Shown one piece after another: positions 1-8,175 of a DNA stretch of 64,000 nt (its first letter is position 1; every line of letters starts with the position of its first letter). The position numbers and the translations under genes were made by a program. The stretch comes from Flagellimonas zhangzhouensis. Its GTDB lineage: Bacteria; Bacteroidota; Bacteroidia; Flavobacteriales; Flavobacteriaceae. The notes under the pieces are model-generated. The model did not search any database, had not been told where the DNA came from, and saw nothing but the letters and a program-made list of their open reading frames with translations. The stretch is taken from the NCBI RefSeq assembly GCF_900102925.1, contig NZ_FNKI01000002.1, forward strand, positions 124,001-188,000. Direction: 5' to 3'.

Positions 1-738
1 GAGAATGATTTCTTTTCTTTTTTCTTGAAAGATGGGGATGCCTCCCAAGTGCCGAACAATCGTCGTTTTACGATTGTTGGGATTTACGATAGCGGTTTCG
101 AGGAATTTGATGAGACCTATGTGTTTGTGGATATTCGCCATATTCAACGCATGAACAAGTGGGAAGAAGATGAAATTGGAAATTTTGAGGTCTTTTTGGA
201 CGATTTTGACCAATTGGATGCGAAAAGCAATGAAATCTACAATAACACTCCATCCGATTTGGATTCGCAAAACATCAAAAACAAATATTTCCGCATTTTT
301 GAGTGGATAGGACTTTTTGATTTTAATATTGCCTTGATCATAGGGATCATGATCATTGTGGGAGGAATCAATATGATCACAGCTTTACTGGTTCTTATTT
401 TGGAGCGAACCCAAATGATCGGGATTTTAAAAGCCCTTGGTTCTGCCAATTGGAGTATTCGAAAAGTGTTTTTGTACAATGCAGCCTATCTGATCGCCAA
501 AGGATTGTTTTGGGGCAATCTTATTGGTTTGGGCTTCATTTTTCTTCAGGAAAAATTCCGAATGTTCAAATTTCCCAATCCTGAGGAATATTACATCGAG
601 TACATTCCCGTGCACATGGATGTGATGACCGTCCTTTTATTGAATATTGGAGTAATGCTGCTCTGTTTACTCATGCTTTTGGTTCCATCCTACATCATTA
701 CCAAAATTACGCCTGTTAAAGCCATCCAATTTGAATAG
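1..738 (+). CDS. FtsX/LolE-type ABC transporter permease, C-terminal part
   Basis: The reading frame is open from the first base, so the gene starts upstream of the window; an internal TTG at 25 is not a credible start. About 245 residues are visible. They contain a periplasmic-looking segment followed by three hydrophobic helices (roughly residues 100-130, 150-180 and 205-230) and end in a TPVKAIQFE tail, which is the usual ending of FtsX-fold permeases of the LolC/LolE/MacB type. These proteins form the membrane part of ABC systems that move lipoproteins or export substrates. No ATPase partner is visible here. The family is clear, the substrate is inferred only. Confidence 0.8.
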   Translation, partial: ENDFFSFFLKDGDASQVPNNRRFTIVGIYDSGFEEFDETYVFVDIRHIQRMNKWEEDEIGNFEVFLDDFDQLDAKSNEIYNNTPSDLDSQNIKNKYFRIFEWIGLFDFNIALIIGIMIIVGGINMITALLVLILERTQMIGILKALGSANWSIRKVFLYNAAYLIAKGLFWGNLIGLGFIFLQEKFRMFKFPNPEEYYIEYIPVHMDVMTVLLLNIGVMLLCLLMLLVPSYIITKITPVKAIQFE

Positions 739-793
739 CATCCACGAGGTATTTACTGCATAAATTGATAACTTGGGCAGCAAAATAACCAAC

Positions 794-2092
794 ATGACTT
801 TTCAGAAGATTTCAACCCTATTCGCGCTATTGCTAGCCGTAACCGTTTCAGCCCAAAAACTAAGTAGAACCGAAAAAAAGATTGTTTCCACCATTGAGAA
901 AAACAGTGGAGAGGCCGTTGGATTTTTGGAAAAAGTGGTCAACATCAACAGTGGGACTTTAAACGCCAAAGGTGTTAAAGAAGTGGGAATGGTGTTCAAG
1001 GATGCTTTTGATAATATTGGATTTGAAACCACTTGGATTGAAATGCCTGCCGAAATGCACCGTGGAGGGCATTTGTTTGCAGAAACTAAAGGAACCAAAG
1101 GAAAGAAGCTTTTGCTTATTGGTCATTTGGATACTGTTTTTGAGGAAGATAGTCCGTTTCAAACTTTTGAAATGGTGAACGATAGCACCGCCCATGCGCC
1201 TGGAGGTAATGATATGAAAGGTGGCGATGTGATCATGTTGTATGCCTTAAAGGCCCTTGAGGAAAATGGACTTTTGAAAGATGCACAAATTATTGTGGCT
1301 TACACAGGGGATGAAGAAAGTACTGGAAAGCCGTTGTCAATCAGTAGGAAAGATTTGATTGACGCGGCCAAGCGTAGTGATATTGCCCTAGGTTTTGAGA
1401 GCTCCACTGGATTTAATTATGCCACAGTGGCCAGAAGAGGCGCTTCAGGATGGTCTGTTGAGGTAGAGGGAAAACGTGCCCACTCTTCGGGAATTTTTAG
1501 TGAAAATACAGGAGCGGGAGCCATTTTCGAAATGTCCAGAATCCTGCACCAATTTTATACCGAAGTAAAAGGTGAAGACTTGTTGACCTTTAACCCTGGC
1601 GTGATGTTGGGTGGTACTTTTGTGAATTATGATGAGTTGACCAGCAAGGGTGATGCCTTTGGGAAAACCAATGTGGTGGCCCAAAAAGCTGTTGTAAAAG
1701 GTGGACTTCGATTTATTTCTGAAGAACAAAAAGAACGTGCTAGAGCTAAAATGAGGGAAATTGTGGCCAATAATTTACCACAGACTTCAGCAACTGTAAG
1801 CTTTACAGATAGCTACCCAGCGATGGGCCCAACTGAGGGGAATTTGGCGCTATTAAGTCAATTCAACCAAGTAAGTTTGGATTTGGACCAGGGAGAAGTT
1901 TTGGCCTACGACCCAGGAAGACGTGGCGCTGCCGATTTGTCTTTTGTAGCTGAATATGTAGATGGATTAGATGGCTTGGGAACCATGGGATCTGGTGCAC
2001 ACACGCCTCAAGAAACTGTAAATCTTAATACGATTGAGGCTTTGACCAAACGTACGGCCATTATGATCTATCGTTTAATCAACTCCAAATAA
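794..2092 (+). CDS. M20 family metallopeptidase (glutamate carboxypeptidase-like), exported
   Basis: A zinc-dependent exopeptidase of the M20 clan, 432 residues. Residues 1-21 form a signal peptide ending in TVSAQ, so it acts in the periplasm or outside. Metal and catalytic motifs are in order: GHLDT near residue 110, GGNDMKGG near 137, GDEES near 172 and GSGAHTPQE near 400. Overall it resembles carboxypeptidase G2-type enzymes that release C-terminal glutamate or similar residues. The ATG at 794 is preferred over an in-frame TTG at 773 because it begins the signal peptide directly. The stop codon overlaps the next start by one base, so the two are co-transcribed. Exact substrate unknown. Confidence 0.85.
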   Translation: MTFQKISTLFALLLAVTVSAQKLSRTEKKIVSTIEKNSGEAVGFLEKVVNINSGTLNAKGVKEVGMVFKDAFDNIGFETTWIEMPAEMHRGGHLFAETKGTKGKKLLLIGHLDTVFEEDSPFQTFEMVNDSTAHAPGGNDMKGGDVIMLYALKALEENGLLKDAQIIVAYTGDEESTGKPLSISRKDLIDAAKRSDIALGFESSTGFNYATVARRGASGWSVEVEGKRAHSSGIFSENTGAGAIFEMSRILHQFYTEVKGEDLLTFNPGVMLGGTFVNYDELTSKGDAFGKTNVVAQKAVVKGGLRFISEEQKERARAKMREIVANNLPQTSATVSFTDSYPAMGPTEGNLALLSQFNQVSLDLDQGEVLAYDPGRRGAADLSFVAEYVDGLDGLGTMGSGAHTPQETVNLNTIEALTKRTAIMIYRLINSK

Positions 2093-2871
2093 TGGTTGAA
2101 TTAAAAAACAAACAAGCCAGCGTTAGCATCGATAAAGGCGAATTGGTAGGTTATGTAGTGGACGGTCATGAGTTCATCCACCAAAAGGGAAGTCCAGGTT
2201 GGGGAAGTTCCGACACGGAAATGTTTCCCATAATTGGTCCTGTAGATCAAGCGAATTTTAGGGTGAGTACGCCTAAAGGTGATGCCATTCAAGATCAACA
2301 TGGTTTATTGCGCCAATTTGATTACAAATTGATTTCACAAAGTGAAACGACAGCCGTTTTTCAAAAAAACTACAAAGCAGGTACCGAAATCAAGAATTCA
2401 AAATATCCCGAAAAGTCAACTGAACCTTTGATGTCTTGGCCGTATGATTTTCAATTTGAAAAATCATACCATTTGACCGAAACTGGACTGGAAGTGACTT
2501 TTAAAATCACAGAAGAAACCGATATGCCCTTTATGTTGGGCTATCATCCTGCATTTAAATTGTATTCGGAATCACCAATTATCGTAGCTAACAATAAAGA
2601 AATTACCTTGGATGAGGTGTTGGCGGTAGGAAGTCGTGCCTTGCAAGTGCCAGATTGCACTTCCATTACCCTAAAGGATGAAAAGGAAATTACCATCACT
2701 ACTGAAGGTTTTGGGAATTTTATGTGTTGGACCGCGGTGCGGAATATGGTCTGTATCGAGCCTATTTCATTTTACCCTTATGCAGTGGAACAAGTGAACT
2801 TAGATCAAGGATTTCAAGAAGTAGGAGAGGAGTCAGTTTTTAAAGTAAAGTTAATGCCACAGGTTTTATGA
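2092..2871 (+). CDS. Aldose 1-epimerase-like (LacX/YeaD-type mutarotase fold) protein
   Basis: A 259-residue cytosolic protein with the galactose-mutarotase fold. GYHPAF near residue 155 carries the conserved histidine of the family, and HGLLRQ near residue 67 is another typical block. The length matches the LacX-like group, which is shorter than GalM. It lacks a signal peptide. The start overlaps the stop of the M20 peptidase gene (TAATG), so translation is coupled. LacX-type proteins are mostly of unknown specificity; some act on hexose or hexose-6-phosphate anomers. No link between this activity and the upstream peptidase is evident. Confidence 0.75.
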   Translation: MVELKNKQASVSIDKGELVGYVVDGHEFIHQKGSPGWGSSDTEMFPIIGPVDQANFRVSTPKGDAIQDQHGLLRQFDYKLISQSETTAVFQKNYKAGTEIKNSKYPEKSTEPLMSWPYDFQFEKSYHLTETGLEVTFKITEETDMPFMLGYHPAFKLYSESPIIVANNKEITLDEVLAVGSRALQVPDCTSITLKDEKEITITTEGFGNFMCWTAVRNMVCIEPISFYPYAVEQVNLDQGFQEVGEESVFKVKLMPQVL

Positions 2872-2918
2872 TTGGAACTTTGACAATTCCTTGTTTCGAG
2901 TTATAAATCAAATATTGA

Positions 2919-3473
2919 TTAATCAAAGTAGCCCTCGAATTTAATTGTATTTAAAACATCGTTATTAAATTCAAAGATGAACAATGAAGTTTGTTCAAGG
3001 TTGCCAAGTTGCACTATATCTGAATTTATACTGATATTTAATTTCTTTCCAAGAGTCGCTTTTGTAATTCCAACTTTAATAGAATCTCCAAGATAAATTT
3101 CTGAATTCTTGATAACTCCACCAATGATATGTTCCCAATTTGATGCTTTGTAAAATTCCAATTCAGTTTTATCGAATTTATAAGTTTTAATAGTGTCAAT
3201 CACATTTTCATCATGATGATTCTGATAGGGTCTCACTTTTAAGCTAAATTTTGGACTAGTTGTAGCTAAAACTTCTAATTCTGCTTCAAATGCATAAGCC
3301 AAACTATCATTTTGAATAAATTGTTCATTCTTAATTTTGTTGAGAGATTCAGATTCTTTCTGTATTTCAACTTTTGACTTATTTTGTTGTTTTTCGGGGT
3401 TTGTTGATACTGATTGGTTACATGAAATATTTAATGCAATAATTGGTATTATAATAGATAGTCGTTTTTTCAT
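2919..3473 (-). CDS. Orphan lipoprotein of unknown function, AT-rich
   Basis: I do not recognise the family. The 184-residue product starts with KKR, a hydrophobic stretch and a lipobox-like LNISC, so it is probably a lipoprotein. After a polar, Lys/Glu/Ser-rich linker (residues 22-55) follows a beta-rich region with no evident catalytic motif. The gene is visibly richer in A and T than its neighbours and lies alone, on the strand opposite the upstream genes. This fits an accessory gene gained by transfer, but that is inference. Confidence 0.6.
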   Translation of the reverse strand: MKKRLSIIIPIIALNISCNQSVSTNPEKQQNKSKVEIQKESESLNKIKNEQFIQNDSLAYAFEAELEVLATTSPKFSLKVRPYQNHHDENVIDTIKTYKFDKTELEFYKASNWEHIIGGVIKNSEIYLGDSIKVGITKATLGKKLNISINSDIVQLGNLEQTSLFIFEFNNDVLNTIKFEGYFD

Positions 3474-3553
3474 AGGTGGTCTGATTATTTATATCTTGAA
3501 AGATAAACAGCTTCAATTCAAACCAAGAAAAAAATCGATATAATGGACACGGG

Positions 3554-5029
3554 TTAACTTAATTTCTCCTGCAATTTAGCAACCACATCCTCCGTAGTTG
3601 CGTATTTTTTCTGTCGCTCCAGGATCGTTGGTGCAGATTGCCTAACCGCACAATCGGGAATGGCACAGCGTTCACAGGTCACCCCAACATCATAGGTTTT
3701 TATGGCAGGGTCGTCCAAGAATTTCACTTTCTTTTTAAGCTCATTGTTGATCAACAACCCAAGACTTACACTTCGGTACATATCCTTTTTAAAAGGGTCG
3801 GCCGTAGCGCTTGAAAAAATCAAATAGGAAAGCCCATCGGAAGGGTAATGGGAAATCTGAACATCCATTAAATGTTCCTCCGAGCTTTTGGCAATGTCTT
3901 GCAACACCCGAATGGACACCCATCGCCTACAGTATTTTTCGTTGGTTTCATTTCCGTGAGGGGAATGTTGGTGCGTTAAATGGAGCTCTTTGGTAATCTC
4001 AAACCGATTGCTGCTGCCCTTGTGGCTCAACCGTAAAAAGAACAGGTTCTCCAATTGGTAATCGTTGGGCAATATATTCGTCAAGCGTTGGTAAATGGAT
4101 TCAGGAGAAGCATTGTAACTTTTCTTTATATTGGCCAGAAAGGTTTTGTCAAAAGTTGGTTTGGCCAAAAATGCCTCAATATCTTTTGTAATCAAATCTC
4201 TTGGAATTACCAATGCACCTGCAAAATAGGAGGCGTAGAAATTATTCAGTACCTGATCAAAATTGTTGAATTTTATCCAAGTAAAAGTGTAGAGCCGCTC
4301 TTCAATTTTTAAGTAATTGTACCCAATTTCTTTGGCATATATAAAGGTGCGTTGTGCCTCGTCAATATGGTCGGCAATCAATAAGGTTTTGGTTTTGGGA
4401 ATAAAAATGGAACGCAGATTGTCCAATTCAGAGTATTTTCCCAATTCCTCATTGTTGATGGTGTATCCGTATTCTTCAACTAGAATTTCTTCCAGCTCTT
4501 TGGAACTGAGCGACTTTTTCAAATGTACTTGATAGGCCTTGCTGAAGTTTTGTACTGCTTCCTCCAGTTCTGGAAAAAAGTTATTGCTTGCTTCTTGAAA
4601 GGAACGGAGGGAAGCTAAATAAAAGCTCTCCTTGCCAAAATTGTAATGTTTGGCAATTTCTATAATGGTAGCGATAAAGGCATTCACCTTGGTGGGTGCG
4701 TTCGCAACAATGTCGATAAGATCGCTCTCTTTTATACCAAACAACTCTAAAGGTAGTTCCTTGAGTACTTTGGATTGTAACAATTCGCCCACTGGAGCCA
4801 AGTTTTTATCCAGTTTAAGGGATACCATACTGTCATAAGGGACTTCCAATTTTTCGGCCAGTAGCGCAATCTTGTCCGTTTTAGGGTATTTTTTACCCTT
4901 TTCAATCTCGTTTAAATACGATTTGGAAAGCCCTGAAAGCTTGGAAAGCCCAAATAAGGATAGCTTTTTATTGGTTCTCAGCTGTTTAAGCTTGAGTCCG
5001 AATATTAATTTGATGTACTCTTCTTCCAT
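3554..5029 (-). CDS. ramB: RamB/ScfR-type XRE-family regulator of acetate/short-chain acyl metabolism
   Basis: A 491-residue transcription factor. Residues 5-65 are an XRE helix-turn-helix (LSGLSKSYLNEIEKGKKYP). A central IrrE/ImmA-like region follows, without a clear HExxH. The C-terminal domain is the one found in short-chain fatty acyl-CoA regulators and carries a Cys cluster, CERCAIPDC, near residue 455. Corynebacterium RamB, of this family, controls glyoxylate-bypass genes. Here the gene is divergent from aceB-aceA, which strongly supports the same role. The start at 5029 (MEEEYIKLIF) is chosen because the upstream in-frame extension to 5116 runs through the palindromic operator region. 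The symbol is by family analogy. Confidence 0.85.
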   Translation of the reverse strand: MEEEYIKLIFGLKLKQLRTNKKLSLFGLSKLSGLSKSYLNEIEKGKKYPKTDKIALLAEKLEVPYDSMVSLKLDKNLAPVGELLQSKVLKELPLELFGIKESDLIDIVANAPTKVNAFIATIIEIAKHYNFGKESFYLASLRSFQEASNNFFPELEEAVQNFSKAYQVHLKKSLSSKELEEILVEEYGYTINNEELGKYSELDNLRSIFIPKTKTLLIADHIDEAQRTFIYAKEIGYNYLKIEERLYTFTWIKFNNFDQVLNNFYASYFAGALVIPRDLITKDIEAFLAKPTFDKTFLANIKKSYNASPESIYQRLTNILPNDYQLENLFFLRLSHKGSSNRFEITKELHLTHQHSPHGNETNEKYCRRWVSIRVLQDIAKSSEEHLMDVQISHYPSDGLSYLIFSSATADPFKKDMYRSVSLGLLINNELKKKVKFLDDPAIKTYDVGVTCERCAIPDCAVRQSAPTILERQKKYATTEDVVAKLQEKLS

Positions 5030-5155
5030 ATTCTCAACCAAAGATAGTTTTTTCTGCGAATTTGATAAAAAAAGCGAAATAAATAAAAATAGCGAACGTT
5101 CGCTTGTTTTTCTCAAACGTTTGCGTTAACCTTGTTCAACAAAATGTAAAATGGT
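5030..5155. promoter_or_regulatory. Divergent ramB-aceB promoter region with two palindromes
   Basis: GCGAACGTTCGC at 5092-5103 is a perfect 12-bp palindrome. CAAACGTTTG at 5114-5123 is a perfect 10-bp palindrome of related sequence (flanked by TGCG on one side). Their centres are 21 bp apart, two helical turns, so two dimers would bind the same face. A possible aceB promoter reads TTG at 5104-5106, a 20-bp gap, then TAACCTTG at 5127-5134 (one mismatch to the Bacteroidota -7 box). One palindrome would then lie just upstream of the -33 element and the other between the boxes, as expected for a repressor or regulator site. Binding by the RamB-like protein is inferred. Confidence 0.65.
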
Positions 5156-6754
5156 ATGGAAGAAATAGTTATCACCAGTACAGAATTGCAATTTGCAAAG
5201 GATGTATCAAATTATTATCCAGAATTGCTTACCGATGAGGCCATTGAATTTTTAGTTTCATTACATCAAAAATTCAACAAGTCTAGACTGCAATTGTTGG
5301 AAGAAAGAACTAAAAGGCAAGCTCAGTTCGACTTGGGTATTGCCCCAAACTTTCCTGAAGAAACGGTCTACACACGAACCGCACAATGGAAGGTAAAGAA
5401 CATTCCAGAAGATTTACGCGACCGTAGAGTCGAGATTACAGGTCCTGTGGAACGGAAAATGGTAATCAACGCCTTGAATTCAGGTGCCAAAACGTTTATG
5501 GCCGATTTTGAGGATAGCAATGCGCCAACATGGTACAATTGCATGCAAGGACAGCAAAACCTGATCGACGCCAATAATCGTAGCATTACCTATTTCGATT
5601 CCAAAAAGGGAAAAAACTACGAGTTGAATAAGGAAGTTGCTGTGCTCTTGGTGCGTCCAAGGGGATTGCATTTAAATGAAAGACATCTCCTGATTAATGG
5701 AGAGCAAGCTTCGGGTAGTTTGGTAGATTTTGGACTCTATGTTTTTCATAACACTAAGATTTTGAAAGAAAGGAAATCAGCCCCGTATTTCTACTTGCCC
5801 AAATTGGAACATTATACCGAGGCGCGTTGGTGGAACGAGGTGTTCAGCTTTGCTGAGGAATTGTTGGATGTTTCCGATGGAACTTTCAAAGCAACTGTTT
5901 TGATCGAGACCATTACTGCGAGTTTTCAATTGGATGAGATCATATATGAGCTCAAAAACCATATTGTTGGGCTGAACTGTGGTCGATGGGATTACATTTT
6001 TTCATACATCAAAAAATTCAGAAACCATCCAGAATATATTTTGCCCGACCGTGATCAGGTGACCATGACGGTGCCTTTTATGGATGCCTATTCCAAATTG
6101 GTGATTCAACGATGCCATAAAAGAGGGATTTTGGCCATTGGAGGTATGGCGGCCCAAATTCCGATCAATAATGATCCTGTTGCCAATGAAGCCGCTTTGG
6201 AAAAGGTGCGATTGGATAAGGAAAGAGAAGCTAAGAATGGTCACGATGGCACTTGGGTGGCTCATCCTGGATTGGTGCCCATTGCGATGGAAACTTTCAA
6301 TAAATATATGCCCAGTGCCAATCAGGTGGTGGTGCTTCGGGAAGATGATCGGATTTCTGCTGCTGATTTAATTGCAGTGCCCAAGGGTGAAATCACTGAG
6401 AAAGGGGTGCGTAAAAATATTTCCGTGGGCATCATGTATCTCGAATCTTGGCTTCGTGGTAACGGTTGTGTGGCTATCAATAATTTAATGGAAGATGCAG
6501 CGACTGCTGAAATTTCTCGAACTCAGGTTTGGCAATGGCTAAAATTCAATGCCATGTTGGATGATGGTCGAAAATTGACCAGTGAACTCTATCAGTCTAT
6601 TTTGGATGAGGAAGTGGCCAAGATCAGACATTTGGTAGGCGAGGGCAATTTGCACAACACCAAATTTGAAGAGGCCATCGCTTTGTTCGACCAATTGGTC
6701 AAGGCTGAAGACTTTGAGGAATTCCTCACCTTAAAAGCTTACGATGAGATTTAA
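5156..6754 (+). CDS. aceB: Malate synthase A
   Basis: Condenses glyoxylate and acetyl-CoA to malate, the second step of the glyoxylate bypass, in the cytosol. The 532-residue length is typical for isoform A. Family blocks are visible: FMADFEDSNAPTW near residue 115, GLNCGRWDYIFSY near 268, and YLESWLRGNG plus NLMEDAATAEISR in the last quarter, the latter with the catalytic aspartate. Two ATG codons lie close together (5151 and 5156); only 5156 is in frame. There is no clear Shine-Dalgarno. It is followed by aceA with an 85-nt gap holding a hairpin, and is divergent from the RamB-type regulator. Confidence 0.97.
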   Translation: MEEIVITSTELQFAKDVSNYYPELLTDEAIEFLVSLHQKFNKSRLQLLEERTKRQAQFDLGIAPNFPEETVYTRTAQWKVKNIPEDLRDRRVEITGPVERKMVINALNSGAKTFMADFEDSNAPTWYNCMQGQQNLIDANNRSITYFDSKKGKNYELNKEVAVLLVRPRGLHLNERHLLINGEQASGSLVDFGLYVFHNTKILKERKSAPYFYLPKLEHYTEARWWNEVFSFAEELLDVSDGTFKATVLIETITASFQLDEIIYELKNHIVGLNCGRWDYIFSYIKKFRNHPEYILPDRDQVTMTVPFMDAYSKLVIQRCHKRGILAIGGMAAQIPINNDPVANEAALEKVRLDKEREAKNGHDGTWVAHPGLVPIAMETFNKYMPSANQVVVLREDDRISAADLIAVPKGEITEKGVRKNISVGIMYLESWLRGNGCVAINNLMEDAATAEISRTQVWQWLKFNAMLDDGRKLTSELYQSILDEEVAKIRHLVGEGNLHNTKFEEAIALFDQLVKAEDFEEFLTLKAYDEI

Positions 6755-6778
6755 ACGAGTGAAAAAACAACAATAAGA

Positions 6779-6814
6779 AAATCCCCTAAATGCGCGAACA
6801 TTATAAGGGGATTT
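6779..6814 (+). promoter_or_regulatory. Intercistronic hairpin between aceB and aceA
   Basis: AAATCCCCT (6779-6787) pairs with AGGGGATTT (6806-6814), and inside it AATG (6789-6792) pairs with CATT (6799-6802) around a CGCGAA loop. No U-tract follows, so it looks more like an RNA stability or partial attenuation element setting the aceB:aceA ratio than a full terminator. The loop contains GCGAAC, the half-site of the palindrome upstream of aceB, which may be chance. Confidence 0.55.
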
Positions 6815-6839
6815 AAGTCAAATTTCGAATTATAAAATT

Positions 6840-8120
6840 ATGGAAAAAAAGGAAAAAATTCAAGCGTTGTTTACCGATTGGACGGTAAATTCTAGATGGA
6901 AGGGTGTAGAACGTCCATACACGGCCGAAGAAGTGATTAAACTTCGTGGTTCTTATGAAATCGACCATTCCATTGCCCGTATGGGTGCTGAAAAATTGTG
7001 GGACAAGCTCAATGATCAAGAGTTCGTTGCGGGACTGGGCGCTTTGACTGGAAATCAAGCCATTCAAGAAGTGGAAGCAGGTTTGGATGCCATTTACTTG
7101 AGTGGATGGCAAGTGGCCGCTGATGCGAATCTGGCGGGGGAAATGTATCCTGACCAGTCGCTATATCCAGCCAATAGTGTTCCCTTGGTGGTAAAACGTA
7201 TCAACAATGCACTTTTACGCGCTGATCAAATTCAGACCGTGAATGGAATTCAAGATAAAAAGGATTATCTGGTGCCGATTGTGGCCGATGCCGAAGCAGG
7301 ATTCGGTGGGAATCTAAATGCCTTTGAGCTTATGAAATCCATGATTGAAAATGGAGCTTCTGGAGTACATTTTGAAGATCAATTGAGTTCGGCTAAAAAG
7401 TGTGGGCATTTGGGAGGTAAAGTTTTGGTTCCCACCCAAGAGGCTATCAATAAATTGATTGCTGCCCGTTTGGCCAGCGATGTAATGGGCGTTCCCACGG
7501 TGATTATTGCCCGTACTGATGCTGACGCCGCGAATTTGCTCACCAGTGATATAGATCCAAGGGACCATAAGTTTTTAACTGGGGAACGTTCAACAGAAGG
7601 GTTTTTTTATGTGAAAAATGGATTGGAGCAGGGCATTGACCGTGGACTGAGCTATGCTCCCTTTGCAGATTTGATTTGGTTGGAGACTTCGACCCCTGAC
7701 TTGCAACAGGCCAAAAAGTTTGCCGAAGGTATTCACAGCAAGTATCCAGACAAAATGTTGGCCTACAATTGCTCCCCATCTTTTAACTGGGCGGCAAAAT
7801 TGAGCAAAAAGGAAATGGAAACGTTCCGTGAAGAGTTGGCGGCGCTTGGCTATAAATTCCAATTTATCACCTTGGCTGGATTCCACGCGCTCAATACCAG
7901 CATGTTTGAGTTGTCAAAATCATATAAAGAAAGAGGAATGGCAGGCTATTCTGCTTTGCAAGAGCGGGAATTTGCGCTGCAAAAAGACGGCTTCAAGGCA
8001 GTAAAACACCAAGGATTCGTGGGTACTTCCTATTTTGATTTGGTTCAAAATGTGGTAACGGCCGGTAAGGCGAGTACTATGGCCATGAAAGGTAGTACCG
8101 AAACGGCACAATTTACCTAA
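6840..8120 (+). CDS. aceA: Isocitrate lyase
   Basis: Cleaves isocitrate to succinate and glyoxylate, the first step of the glyoxylate bypass. The 426-residue length matches the short bacterial form (E. coli type). The signature [11 protein letters not shown] near residue 180 contains the catalytic cysteine. [10 protein letters not shown] near residue 147 holds metal-binding acidic residues, and YNCSPSFNW near 310 is a further conserved active-site block. It lies 85 nt downstream of aceB on the same strand and ends before a terminator hairpin, so the two genes form a short operon for growth on acetate or fatty acids. Confidence 0.97.
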   Translation: MEKKEKIQALFTDWTVNSRWKGVERPYTAEEVIKLRGSYEIDHSIARMGAEKLWDKLNDQEFVAGLGALTGNQAIQEVEAGLDAIYLSGWQVAADANLAGEMYPDQSLYPANSVPLVVKRINNALLRADQIQTVNGIQDKKDYLVPIVADAEAGFGGNLNAFELMKSMIENGASGVHFEDQLSSAKKCGHLGGKVLVPTQEAINKLIAARLASDVMGVPTVIIARTDADAANLLTSDIDPRDHKFLTGERSTEGFFYVKNGLEQGIDRGLSYAPFADLIWLETSTPDLQQAKKFAEGIHSKYPDKMLAYNCSPSFNWAAKLSKKEMETFREELAALGYKFQFITLAGFHALNTSMFELSKSYKERGMAGYSALQEREFALQKDGFKAVKHQGFVGTSYFDLVQNVVTAGKASTMAMKGSTETAQFT

Positions 8121-8150
8121 TATGTACCTGTAGTTATTTGTTCTGAAGAG

Positions 8151-8175
8151 ATGCCCCGTTTTTGGGGCATTTCTA
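8151..8175. terminator. Terminator after aceA
   Basis: ATGCCCC (8151-8157) and GGGGCAT (8164-8170) form a 7-bp stem with a six-base GTTTTT loop, followed by a T-rich run. It ends at the stop codon of the convergent exonuclease gene, so it may serve transcription from both sides. Confidence 0.75.

Noticed and set aside
5030..5116. N-terminal 29-residue extension of the RamB-like regulator
   Set aside because: It is a hydrophobic translation of the operator region; the family starts just before the helix-turn-helix.
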